Part shown: one piece after another, positions 7,800 through 14,638 of the stretch
Layout of the letters: every line of letters starts with the position of its first letter
Numbering within the stretch: position 1 is the first letter of the stretch
From: a virus
IMG/VR virus record: IMGVR_UViG_3300032293_001349
Location: 1 to 22,839 of that record
Reading direction: 5' to 3' (one strand)
Length of the DNA: 22,839 nucleotides
The notes under the pieces: model-generated
Told to the model about the DNA's origin: nothing
The model's database searches: none
The model's input: only the letters and a program-made list of their open reading frames with translations
Program-made: the position numbers and the translations under genes

Positions 7800-8051
7800 T
7801 CACAAAGACTTTTCTCTTAGTTCATGTAATTCATGATTAAGCCTTGAAATCAAATGATCAATATGACTAAGGTATTCTTCTCTAATAGGCTTGTTCTTTA
7901 GCATTGTAGTAGCAATATCCTTGATCAATTTAAGACTTTCAATATCAAGATTAATCTCATCTAGTAAAGGTACATCTCTAAAGATTGTGCCATCATTCTT
8001 ACAATTACAGGTATATAAACCATCGTGGGTATGGGTATTTAGATTTAACAT
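7800..8051 (-). CDS. Small unknown protein, the only minus-strand gene
   Basis: An 83-residue acidic/helical protein that I do not recognise, reading from 8051 to a stop at 7800. It begins MLNLNTHTHDGLYTCNCKND, with a His/Cys-rich start that might bind metal, then a helix-rich stretch ending SRLNHELHELREKSL. I chose the ATG at 8051 over the in-frame ATG at 8078 because AAAGGA lies 9 nt upstream of 8051, while 8078 has no ribosome site and lies only 3 nt from the promoter -10. Coding is supported by an extended -10 (TGTTATAAT) upstream, the ribosome site, and the absence of any + strand gene here. It is divergent from the 8277 gene and convergent with nrdJ. Confidence 0.7.
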   Translation of the reverse strand: MLNLNTHTHDGLYTCNCKNDGTIFRDVPLLDEINLDIESLKLIKDIATTMLKNKPIREEYLSHIDHLISRLNHELHELREKSL

Positions 8052-8081
8052 AGCATGATTTCCTTTCTTTATGCTCATTAC

Positions 8082-8090
8082 ATTATAACA
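8082..8090 (-). promoter_or_regulatory. Extended -10 promoter for the minus-strand gene
   Basis: On the minus strand this reads TGTTATAAT, a perfect extended -10 (TGN-TATAAT). The -35 region is poor, as is usual for extended -10 promoters. Transcription would start just upstream of 8078, giving a ~25-nt leader to the ATG at 8051. Confidence 0.55.
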
Positions 8091-8178
8091 GATTACTTTA
8101 AACTTTTCATTAACATTGACAATTTTAACTTAGATTTACACATATACATTTTAATAAAAATACACAAATTGCTAGATA

Positions 8179-8207
8179 TTTACACTATTCACTAAGATTG
8201 CTATTCT
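8179..8207 (+). promoter_or_regulatory. Sigma-70-type promoter upstream of the 8277 gene
   Basis: TTTACA (8179-8184), a 17-nt spacer, and TATTCT (8202-8207) preceded by TGC, an extended -10. The same TGCTATTCT core is found at 9539 and 16019. It would give a ~62-nt leader to the ATG at 8277. Confidence 0.6.
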
Positions 8208-8276
8208 TATATTATCATTTTGATATTGCATTTTTTCGCAATTCAATTTTTTCTTCAACAACAAAAGGTATAGATT

Positions 8277-8660
8277 ATGTTAGATTATGACATCATTCTA
8301 AATTATAAAGCTAGATTACCTAAAGATGCTCAAATTCGACTTGAAAATAGAGCCAAATCTTTACTTGATCAGATTACAGTTTTGCAATTCCCACTACATT
8401 GGCTACAAGAAACTGTGTATATGGGTATCCAATCTCAAATTAATGCTAGTGATTTACAATTAGTTCGTGAGTTTTACACAAACAATGAAACAATCGCAAA
8501 CATTCTTAGCAAATCAGGCATTGCTACTTGCTGGATTAACAATGGACACAATGGCTACATTATTGCAAGCCCATCATCACAAAAAGATGGTTTGTTGTTT
8601 TATCTTGAAATCGGCATTGTGCTTTTAGATTATAGCGAAACCACTCAACTAAAGGATTAA
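8277..8660 (+). CDS. Unknown protein (127 aa)
   Basis: I do not recognise this 127-residue protein. It has a charged helical first half (KARLPKDAQIRLENRAKSLLDQ) and a more hydrophobic, strand-like C-terminal half (GLLFYLEIGIVLLDY), with no signal peptide and no clear membrane segment. It has its own promoter at 8179 and an AAAAGG ribosome site about 9 nt before the ATG, and it is followed after 3 nt by the 8664 gene, so the two form a small operon. Codon use includes rather more TTC, CGA and ATC than the modification cassette. It may be an early or host-takeover gene by its position and private promoter; this is inference. Confidence 0.75.
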   Translation: MLDYDIILNYKARLPKDAQIRLENRAKSLLDQITVLQFPLHWLQETVYMGIQSQINASDLQLVREFYTNNETIANILSKSGIATCWINNGHNGYIIASPSSQKDGLLFYLEIGIVLLDYSETTQLKD

Positions 8661-8663
8661 ACT

Positions 8664-9275
8664 ATGAATGCTCAAGAAAAAAAGGCATTGCTACTCTATC
8701 AACTTGATAGCGATAGATTAAAAAATCGTTTTGAACAAGAGTATGCAACTAAAGACATCAATACTGTAAATGAAGAATTGCAAACAATCATTGATATTGC
8801 AGGCAGTCATTTTAAGAAGTGTATTGAATTTCCAATCTCTTTAGAATGCATTGAAGAACAACACACTATGTGGATTGATCATGATTTCTATATCACATCA
8901 CAGAGTAAGACACATACCAATGATTTTGCAGAAGGTTATGATTTGTTTCTCTTTAGTGTAGATCAAATGCATTCATTCTCAGATGCACATGGATTAAATC
9001 AATCAAGTTCATGGACTTCACCTATGTTAGAAACTCTTAAACTTTACAGATATGCAGTATCAACACCTGAATGGCTAAATAGTTCATACCACTGCATTCT
9101 TGCTTTAGAAGTAAGTGTTGGATTAAGAGAATTGGCACAAATCATTGTTGCTCACAATCATGGTTATTCTACATGGTCATATATTACACCACATGAATAT
9201 AGTGATTACGATAGTGTTTCTGATATTCACAAAGAAGAACTTCATCTTAGTGATGATATTGTGTTTGTCATTTAA
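8664..9275 (+). CDS. Unknown protein (203 aa)
   Basis: A 203-residue acidic protein without a family I can name. It starts with a charged helical region (~1-50), then mixed segments rich in His, Trp and aromatic residues (IEEQHTMWIDHDFYIT at 63-78; VAHNHGYSTWSYITPHEYSDYDS near 164-186) and ends DDIVFVI. There are no Walker, nuclease or HTH motifs that I can defend. It is 3 nt downstream of the 8277 gene and has AAAGGA 8 nt before its ATG, so it is co-transcribed. The string AEGYDLFLFSVDQMHSFSD suggests a folded globular protein. A 370-nt gene-free region with an A7-CGG motif follows. Confidence 0.75.
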   Translation: MNAQEKKALLLYQLDSDRLKNRFEQEYATKDINTVNEELQTIIDIAGSHFKKCIEFPISLECIEEQHTMWIDHDFYITSQSKTHTNDFAEGYDLFLFSVDQMHSFSDAHGLNQSSSWTSPMLETLKLYRYAVSTPEWLNSSYHCILALEVSVGLRELAQIIVAHNHGYSTWSYITPHEYSDYDSVSDIHKEELHLSDDIVFVI

Positions 9276-9280
9276 AGACT

Positions 9281-9290
9281 AAAAAAACGG
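9281..9290 (+). repeat. A7-CGG motif, copy 10 (intergenic)
   Basis: Five nt after the 8664 gene's stop and 356 nt from the next gene; followed by AACATTAAAAAC. Not near any start codon of a supported gene. Confidence 0.8.
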
Positions 9291-9518
9291 AACATTAAAA
9301 ACACTGTTAAAAACAAAGACACTAAACACCTTAGATTATATTTAAGGCAATAAAGATCAATGATAATTTATGATATAGGTTATCACAAAAACATACTTGG
9401 TATATGGTCAAGGTATCTTTTCCATTCGGTTTAAATACTTGTATATTAAATGGTTTGTAGATTATAAACTATTGAAATATATGATGATTTATAGATACAA
9501 AATATTTTGTAAAAGATA

Positions 9519-9547
9519 TATACATATTACATATAGTATGCTATTCT
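9519..9547 (+). promoter_or_regulatory. Promoter for the SSB-like gene
   Basis: TATACA (9519-9524), 17 nt, TATTCT (9542-9547) with TGC in front. The -35 is imperfect, but the extended -10 is identical to those at 8199 and 16019. The leader would be about 90 nt. Confidence 0.5.
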
Positions 9548-9632
9548 ATGACTACTGATTAAATGAATGTGATTAAACACTAAATCGACATGATACATCA
9601 CACTAGAAAATCAGTTTCTTTTCTCTCACTCT

Positions 9633-9638
9633 TAGGAG
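9633..9638 (+). promoter_or_regulatory. Strong Shine-Dalgarno of the SSB-like gene
   Basis: TAGGAG about 8 nt before the ATG at 9646, the best ribosome site in this half of the window. Together with the gene's codon use it points to high expression. Confidence 0.7.
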
Positions 9639-9645
9639 TAAAAAA

Positions 9646-10365
9646 ATGAGTTGGTATAATAACTCTGAACAAACTCAAGCAACCGATAAGGTAGGTCGCT
9701 TTCTCTTGATGCAAAACAATGGTGCTGAAATCACTTTCTTAGATGAAGCTACCGTAACCATTGATGGCAACACAGTCGCAACACCAATTAAATACGGTGA
9801 ATACAGAATTCAAATTCCTTATGGTTTTCTCGCAAAGCTACCTGATTCAAAGAGAATGTCTGCTGAAAACACCTTAGCTGCATTAGGTTTCAAAGAAGGC
9901 TGGAATAACTATGCTACATCAACACCTAGCTGTCCTTTAAGTAGCATTGCAAAGCCAAGTTCTGTCGCCGTATTCTCTGTTATTGATCATTCATCATGGA
10001 CATCACCCAAAGGCAAAGTGTACAAAGACCTTGTTAAGTTGTTTGTTGTCAAAAGATCATCACCTACTTGGGGTATCCTTCAAAAGCAAATCGAAAAACG
10101 TGGTGGCTCTCTTCGTGGTTGTCGTTATTCTGTTGAAAGAGTTGGCGATAAAAGTCCATCTGTTGGCAATGTGTTTGAATTTTTGGAAAAAGTAGATGCT
10201 ACAAATCTTCCTAAAGCAGTTGATTATGGCAAGGTGCTTACACCAAAGAATGAATTTGAATTATCTAAATTGATTACTCTCTTAGGTGGTCAAAGTGCTG
10301 AAGATAATGAAGATGCTCACAACACCTTTGCAACAGATGATGATGATGGTGATGTGCCTTTTTAA
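9646..10365 (+). CDS. Single-stranded DNA-binding protein, putative
   Basis: A 239-residue protein ending in TDDDDGDVPF, which mimics the acidic DDDIPF tip that bacterial SSB uses to recruit partner proteins. The preceding ~200 residues are strand-rich and basic (KQIEKRGGSLRGCRYSVERVGDK near 147-169), compatible with an OB-fold ssDNA binder, but I cannot align them to a named SSB family. The gene stands alone with its own promoter, a strong TAGGAG ribosome site and a strong terminator, and uses more CGT/CGC, GTC, ACC and CTC codons than its neighbours, as expected for an abundant protein. It lies near polymerase, helicase and recombinase genes. Alternative: another abundant acidic-tailed early protein. 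An open frame inside it (9947-10195) is a shadow. Confidence 0.65.
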   Translation: MSWYNNSEQTQATDKVGRFLLMQNNGAEITFLDEATVTIDGNTVATPIKYGEYRIQIPYGFLAKLPDSKRMSAENTLAALGFKEGWNNYATSTPSCPLSSIAKPSSVAVFSVIDHSSWTSPKGKVYKDLVKLFVVKRSSPTWGILQKQIEKRGGSLRGCRYSVERVGDKSPSVGNVFEFLEKVDATNLPKAVDYGKVLTPKNEFELSKLITLLGGQSAEDNEDAHNTFATDDDDGDVPF

Positions 10366-10410
10366 GTCATAATCCAATCAGCTCTTTCTCACTATTAACC
10401 CAATAGAAAT

Positions 10411-10448
10411 AGGCGACTTATCAATCAAATGATAGGTTGCCTTTTTTT
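10411..10448 (+). terminator. Rho-independent terminator after the SSB-like gene
   Basis: A 13-bp stem (10411-10423 pairing with 10430-10442, two G-U pairs), a 6-nt loop and a run of seven T. Confidence 0.9.
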
Positions 10449-10486
10449 ATATCTAGAAACTACCTTAAAAAAAGGAATAGTAAAAA

Positions 10487-10897
10487 ATGCCATATCCTAG
10501 ATTACAGGTAAATGAAACACTATCTAAGAATAAAGAAAACCAAATACAAATCACTAAATGGGGATTTATTACAGATAACATTATCTATGGAACTTTTAGC
10601 ACAAAACACAAATACATGGATATTAGTCATTATTATTCACATGGTAATGGAATGTATCAAATTGTAGTGATAGCAGCTAAAGATGATCATAGTGAAAGTG
10701 TAGAATTACAAGTACCAAATGAATACACAATTGAGAGTGTAAATTTTGTAGCACTAAAATGGGAATACCAAATCTATGTAATTGTATCTAGCAAGAACAA
10801 TGAATTAAACTACAATTTAGCAGATAGCTTAGATATTGCATCATACTGTGATGATACATTTAGTGATGAAGAAATTGAAAAGATGAATAATAGGTAA
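10487..10897 (+). CDS. Unknown protein (136 aa)
   Basis: A 136-residue protein I do not recognise. It reads as strand-rich in the middle (KWGFITDNIIYGTF; QIVVIAAKDDH; WEYQIYVIVSSKN) with an acidic helical C-terminus (DDTFSDEEIEKMNNR). No catalytic motifs are seen. It follows the SSB-like gene's terminator. An AAAAAAAGGAATAG sequence, which looks like the recurring A-run motif lacking its C, supplies AAGGA about 10 nt before the ATG. I see no clear promoter between the terminator and the start (only ~40 nt), so expression may depend on read-through; a role cannot be assigned. Confidence 0.7.
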   Translation: MPYPRLQVNETLSKNKENQIQITKWGFITDNIIYGTFSTKHKYMDISHYYSHGNGMYQIVVIAAKDDHSESVELQVPNEYTIESVNFVALKWEYQIYVIVSSKNNELNYNLADSLDIASYCDDTFSDEEIEKMNNR

Positions 10898-10931
10898 TTT
10901 ACTGTTTTTCCATATAGCTAAGAAATACACC

Positions 10932-10965
10932 TTGACAAATAATTTTAAAAAGATATATATATAAT
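10932..10965 (+). promoter_or_regulatory. Promoter for thyX
   Basis: A perfect TTGACA (10932-10937), followed by an alternating run that offers TATATA at 16 or 18 nt and TATAAT at 22 nt. The 16 or 18 nt choice is more usual. It lies 60-90 nt before the chosen ATG at 11028. Confidence 0.65.
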
Positions 10966-11027
10966 AGCTTTTGCAAAAAAGCAACTGCGAATGCAGGATA
11001 ACATTTAATTCTAGCTATGGAAAAAAG

Positions 11028-11963
11028 ATGAAAAAAATTGATTTATTTAATGGTGGATATGTAGAATTATTGCACCAATATGGAACTGAACTTGATGTAA
11101 TCAATGTAGCTAAGGTGTCATTTGATAATTCAGCAAATGAATGGCAATCACCATCTATGGATAAGCTATTTAATTATTTATGGCAACATGGTCATACATC
11201 ACCATTTAGACATGTATTTTTATCATTTAGAGTACATGCACCCATATCCATTGTAAGACAGTGGGAAAAATATCGTGTAGGATCACCAATAGATACACCA
11301 AGCAATGAAGTAAGTGGTCGTTATGTTGAATTAAAGGAAGAATTTTTTATCCCTAGCGAATGGCGAATACAATCTAAGAGTAATAAGCAAGGCTCATTTG
11401 GATCACTACCTGAAGAATTACAGCAGCAGATAGATGAAAAAACCAATGATCACTATAAGAATTGTCATGATTATTATGAAGAATTACTACAATCAGGTGT
11501 AGCTAAAGAACAAGCAAGATTTGTATTACCTAATGGATTATACACTACATTTATATGGACACCATCTTTACAAGCATTGATGCATTTCCTTGAGCAAAGA
11601 TTATCTCATGATGCCCAAAAGGAATTACAGGAATATGCCAAAGCAGTATATGAAATTGCTAAAACAATCTATCCTAGATCAATGAATGTATTGTTAGATA
11701 AGATTGTGCCTAAGCACCACCATGTGATGACAATTCAAGAACAAAGTGTAGAAGAATTAAACCTTATCCCTATCCTATATGAAGGCTACCAACTCTATGT
11801 AGAAAAAACGGAACTTGAAAAAATGGGTAAGAAAGAAACAAATAAGATAAGCCATATCATATATAAAATAACTAAAGAAGATATAACTGCATATTGCTTA
11901 GGTAAAGACTTAAATCGCTTTAAAGAACATGGTTGGAAATTGGTAGAACAATCAAGCACCTAA
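11028..11963 (+). CDS. thyX: Flavin-dependent thymidylate synthase, divergent signature
   Basis: A 311-residue ThyX. HTSPFRHVFLSFRVHAPISIVRQW (56-79) and NEVSGRY (93-99) are clear family blocks, followed by ARFVLPNGLYTTFIWT and the NFLxxR-equivalent HFLEQRLSHDAQKELQEYA. ThyX makes dTMP from dUMP with FAD and methylene-tetrahydrofolate. The normal signature RHRxxSxxxxSxR is altered: KYR stands in place of RHR, and about five residues (PIDTP) are inserted before SNEVSGRY. It also has a ~65-residue C-terminal extension with an in-frame A6-CGG motif. I chose the ATG at 11028; an in-frame TTG at 10971 would leave almost no leader after the promoter and has no ribosome site. Together with nrdJ it supplies dNTPs. 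Confidence 0.88.
   Translation: MKKIDLFNGGYVELLHQYGTELDVINVAKVSFDNSANEWQSPSMDKLFNYLWQHGHTSPFRHVFLSFRVHAPISIVRQWEKYRVGSPIDTPSNEVSGRYVELKEEFFIPSEWRIQSKSNKQGSFGSLPEELQQQIDEKTNDHYKNCHDYYEELLQSGVAKEQARFVLPNGLYTTFIWTPSLQALMHFLEQRLSHDAQKELQEYAKAVYEIAKTIYPRSMNVLLDKIVPKHHHVMTIQEQSVEELNLIPILYEGYQLYVEKTELEKMGKKETNKISHIIYKITKEDITAYCLGKDLNRFKEHGWKLVEQSST
11803..11811 (+). repeat. A6-CGG motif, copy 11 (in gene, KTE frame)
   Basis: In the C-terminal extension of ThyX, followed by AACTTGAAAAAATG; that in-frame ATG is internal and no gene starts there. Confidence 0.8.
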
Positions 11964-12000
11964 TGACTACAAATACAATATAAAATTAAATTCATAGCAT

Positions 12001-12029
12001 TTTACGAATATCACTAAGAACACTATACT
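12001..12029 (+). promoter_or_regulatory. Promoter for the 12098 gene
   Basis: TTTACG (12001-12006), 17 nt, TATACT (12024-12029). The downstream leader has an ATCAACAACTTTTC stretch resembling the leaders of the 8277 and 16092 genes. Confidence 0.55.
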
Positions 12030-12097
12030 TGTTTTATCATTTTGATTGATCTATGAATGATCAATTTTTATCAACAACTTTTCAAAAGAGAACACAA

Positions 12098-12439
12098 ATG
12101 TACATCTTAGAAAAAACCTGTGGTATTTTGACCACCAAAAAAGAATTCTTAGCAGTAAAAAATGCTGAAACTATGGCATTCATCAAGCACAATTTTGAAA
12201 CATTTGAAAGTGTATACCAAGAAGTTGCTTATGCTCAAAAGAACACAGATGGCACTTATCATGTAGAAATCATTGCTTGTTGGGTATCTCATGGACCTAC
12301 AAATAGCTTTATTGCAGTAGAACCTGTAAGCAAATTACAAAATCCTGATTGTGAAAGAACTGTTGCAAATGTAAAAGCTAAGTCACCTAAAGAAGCTATT
12401 CTATCTGTTGTTAAGCCCATTGTGTATAATCGTGGATAA
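12098..12439 (+). CDS. Unknown small protein (113 aa)
   Basis: A protein of 113 residues starting MYILEKTCGILTTKKEF; I do not recognise it. It appears as a compact alpha/beta protein (FETFESVYQEVAYAQ; GTYHVEIIACWVSHG; KSPKEAILSVVKPI). An in-frame ATG at 12053 would add 15 residues, but it has no ribosome site and sits ~20 nt from the predicted transcription start. The ATG at 12098 has AAAAGAG 8-9 nt upstream and a leader like those of the 8277 and 16092 genes, so I prefer it. It is a single-gene unit, with its own promoter and a strong terminator 70 nt after the stop. Confidence 0.7.
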   Translation: MYILEKTCGILTTKKEFLAVKNAETMAFIKHNFETFESVYQEVAYAQKNTDGTYHVEIIACWVSHGPTNSFIAVEPVSKLQNPDCERTVANVKAKSPKEAILSVVKPIVYNRG

Positions 12440-12508
12440 ATGACAATTCACCTAGCATTGCTAATCTATTGTGATGCTTACCATTATCTAGCAACCAAAT
12501 ATTAGACG

Positions 12509-12536
12509 ACCCCCTGATTATATTGGGGGTTTTTTT
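12509..12536 (+). terminator. Rho-independent terminator before the polymerase gene
   Basis: ACCCCC (12509-12514) pairs perfectly with GGGGGT (12525-12530) around a 10-nt loop, followed by a T7 run. Confidence 0.9.
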
Positions 12537-12567
12537 ATACCTAGAATTTAAATAAAAATGACAGTGT

Positions 12568-12596
12568 TTTACATTTATCATATAGAATGATATACT
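12568..12596 (+). promoter_or_regulatory. Promoter for the DNA polymerase gene
   Basis: TTTACA (12568-12573), 17 nt, TATACT (12591-12596) with TGA in front as an extended -10. It lies directly after the terminator and ~45 nt before the start codon. Confidence 0.65.
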
Positions 12597-12623
12597 TATT
12601 ATAACAAAAACCAACCACCACCG

Positions 12624-12632
12624 AAAAAACGG
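12624..12632 (+). repeat. A6-CGG motif, copy 12 (intergenic)
   Basis: Here the motif continues GGAGG, making a true Shine-Dalgarno for the GTG start at 12646. It is preceded by CCACCG, as at 344. Confidence 0.85.
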
Positions 12633-12645
12633 AGGATTACAAAAG

Positions 12646-14556
12646 GTGATCAACAAACTAAAGAAAACAATTATCTCTAGTGATACTGATTTACAATTAC
12701 TAGAAGATGAACTATCAAGCTATGATACATATTGCTTTGATACAGAAACAACAAATGATAATGGTGATGGTCTTGCATTTAATCGTTATATGTTTGGTTG
12801 CTCTATTGCAGTTAAACACAATGATAGGTGGAAAGGCTACTACATTTCTGTAAGACACAAAACTAACAATCAAGTTAGCTTATTTGATAACAATCATTGT
12901 GAGAATTGCACACCTGAGAAAGTATCTAAAACAATACAAAATCTATTAAGCAATAAGCGAGTGATTATTCACAATAGCCAATTTGAGAGAGGTGTATTCA
13001 AAAACGAAAACATTGATTATAGCACCTTTAACATCATTGACACACTACCTTTAGCATGGCTACTTGATCCTGAGCGAGATGGTGGTAATGGTCTTAAAAA
13101 CCTTGTTAAGCAACAACTCAAATATAAAATGACAGAGTTTTCTGCATTCAAAGAGTTTAAAGATGCAAGCCTAGCACCACAATCTACTATGTCTTTATAT
13201 GCTGTAGACGATGTTGTTCAATTAGGTAAGTTATATGACAAACTATATCCTATGCTACTTAAAGATAGTCGTATGGCTAAAATATACCATGAAATCTATT
13301 TAGAATTGGTTAGCATTGCATTTGATATGCACTATGAAGGCATAGAGGTAGATACAGAAAAACTATCTTCACTTGCAAATGTTTGGGATGTTGAATGTAG
13401 ACAAATTGAACAAACAATCAAAGATAGTGTTAGACCAATGCTAAGCGACTCAGACATATCTGTGGATAAATTAAATATGGGTAGCTCTAAGCAACTATCC
13501 GAATTATTTATAGATACCTTGTGCATATGGCAACCACTAGAGAATGATCGTGGTGGTAATGGTAGCTGGTCAACTGCTACAGATAATCTTAAAACATGGA
13601 CAAAATCAAAATCTACACCTTTAGGTAAAGAGATTGCTACACATATTTTAAGACATCGTGAAATATCCAAACTATGCTCTACCTATGCAGAGCCACTTGC
13701 ACAACTTGGTAATAGTGATGTAAGAAAGCGAATACATTGCTCACTTAATCCAATAGGCACAGCAACAGGTAGATTTTCTTGCACAAATCCCAACCTACAA
13801 ACCATTCCTAGTAAATCCAAAGATGGTAAAATTATTAGAGAATGTTTTGTTGCTCAAAAAGGTTATAAACTAATAGGTTGTGACTATTCACAAATTGAGC
13901 TTAGATTACTTGCACATTTCACTAAATCTAAACCACTTGTAGATGCATATCATGAGGGTAAAGATGTACATTCTGCAACTGCAAGTAGTATCTTTCAAAT
14001 ACCTATTGATCAAGTAGATGAACAAAAGAGAAGAATTGGTAAAGGTATCAACTTTGCACTTATCTATGGTCAAGGTCCACGAGCCCTTGCAGAAAGTGTA
14101 GGTGTATCTGAGAGTGATGCAAAATTGTTTATCCAAAGATACTTTGACAATGTTAAAGGTGTTAAGGAATGGAAATCATCTTATATAGAAGAATGTAGAT
14201 CAAACCTAAACACTAAAACAATCTTAGGTAGAACACGACTATTACCTGAATTTACAACTAAAGATCGTGAATTGGTAGCAAGAGCAGAAAGAGTGTCCGT
14301 AAATACCCGTATTCAAGGTAGTGCAGCAGATTTGTGTAATTTAGCTATTCGTAATTTTTATCGTAGGTTACGAGAGTTAAAGATTGATGCAAAACTTCTC
14401 TTACAGGTACATGATGAGATTGTTGTAGAGTGTCGTGAAGAGATTGTAGAGTATGTTAAGGATTTACTTGTAGATACAATGCAGAGTGTTGTTAAACTAG
14501 AAGTGCCACTTATAGCTGATCCTGCTATTGGTAATAATCTAAGAGAAACAAAGTAA
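12646..14556 (+). CDS. Family A DNA polymerase with 3'-5' exonuclease
   Basis: A 636-residue replicative polymerase. The exonuclease domain has Exo I FDTET (D32, E34), Exo II NSQFERGVF (N110 on), and Exo III YAVDD (Y185-D189). The polymerase domain has TATGRFSCTNPNLQTIP (373-389), motif A CDYSQIELR (D413), motif B RRIGKGINFALIYG (R463, K466, F470, Y474) and motif C QVHDEIV (H589, D590). F470 is the position that is Phe in E. coli Pol I, so rejection of dideoxynucleotides is expected. There is no 5' nuclease domain, as is usual for phage PolA. It begins with GTG, justified by CGGAGG 14 nt upstream; the next in-frame Met would cut into the exonuclease domain. If dG is replaced by a 7-deazaguanine after synthesis, this enzyme still uses normal dGTP. 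Confidence 0.96.
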   Translation: MINKLKKTIISSDTDLQLLEDELSSYDTYCFDTETTNDNGDGLAFNRYMFGCSIAVKHNDRWKGYYISVRHKTNNQVSLFDNNHCENCTPEKVSKTIQNLLSNKRVIIHNSQFERGVFKNENIDYSTFNIIDTLPLAWLLDPERDGGNGLKNLVKQQLKYKMTEFSAFKEFKDASLAPQSTMSLYAVDDVVQLGKLYDKLYPMLLKDSRMAKIYHEIYLELVSIAFDMHYEGIEVDTEKLSSLANVWDVECRQIEQTIKDSVRPMLSDSDISVDKLNMGSSKQLSELFIDTLCIWQPLENDRGGNGSWSTATDNLKTWTKSKSTPLGKEIATHILRHREISKLCSTYAEPLAQLGNSDVRKRIHCSLNPIGTATGRFSCTNPNLQTIPSKSKDGKIIRECFVAQKGYKLIGCDYSQIELRLLAHFTKSKPLVDAYHEGKDVHSATASSIFQIPIDQVDEQKRRIGKGINFALIYGQGPRALAESVGVSESDAKLFIQRYFDNVKGVKEWKSSYIEECRSNLNTKTILGRTRLLPEFTTKDRELVARAERVSVNTRIQGSAADLCNLAIRNFYRRLRELKIDAKLLLQVHDEIVVECREEIVEYVKDLLVDTMQSVVKLEVPLIADPAIGNNLRETK

Positions 14557-14574
14557 TATAATACAATATAAGTG

Positions 14575-14603
14575 TTTAATAAATAAAGAAAAACTGATAT
14601 AAT
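14575..14603 (+). promoter_or_regulatory. Promoter for the helicase gene
   Basis: TATAAT (14598-14603) preceded by TGA, a perfect extended -10; the -35 at 17 nt (TTTAAT) is weak. AAGGAG follows at 14629, about 5 nt before the ATG. Confidence 0.55.
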
Positions 14604-14638
14604 AGGTATTGGAAAAAAGATACCTTTAAGGAGCTTAA

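Larger units (their letters stand above)
9276..9645 (+). other. 370-nt gene-free region upstream of the SSB-like gene
   Basis: Very AT-rich and without a convincing gene. It contains an A7-CGG motif right after the 8664 gene's stop, a promoter at 9519-9547, alternating AT-rich steps (ATATATACATATTACATATAG) just before it, and a ~100-nt untranslated leader ending in a strong ribosome site. A 24-codon frame at 9360 has poor support. The composition would also suit a replication origin, but I see no clear iterons. Confidence 0.5.

Noticed and set aside
9360-9434. A 24-codon frame in the gene-free region
   Set aside because: AAGG lies rather far upstream (~13 nt), no promoter precedes it closely, and the peptide has no recognisable feature.
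9947-10195. An 82-codon frame inside the SSB-like gene
   Set aside because: It is out of frame with a well supported gene, has low-complexity composition and no ribosome site.
10971-11027. TTG start 57 nt upstream for thyX
   Set aside because: It lies at the expected transcription start of the promoter at 10932 and has no ribosome site; the added residues are not ThyX-like.
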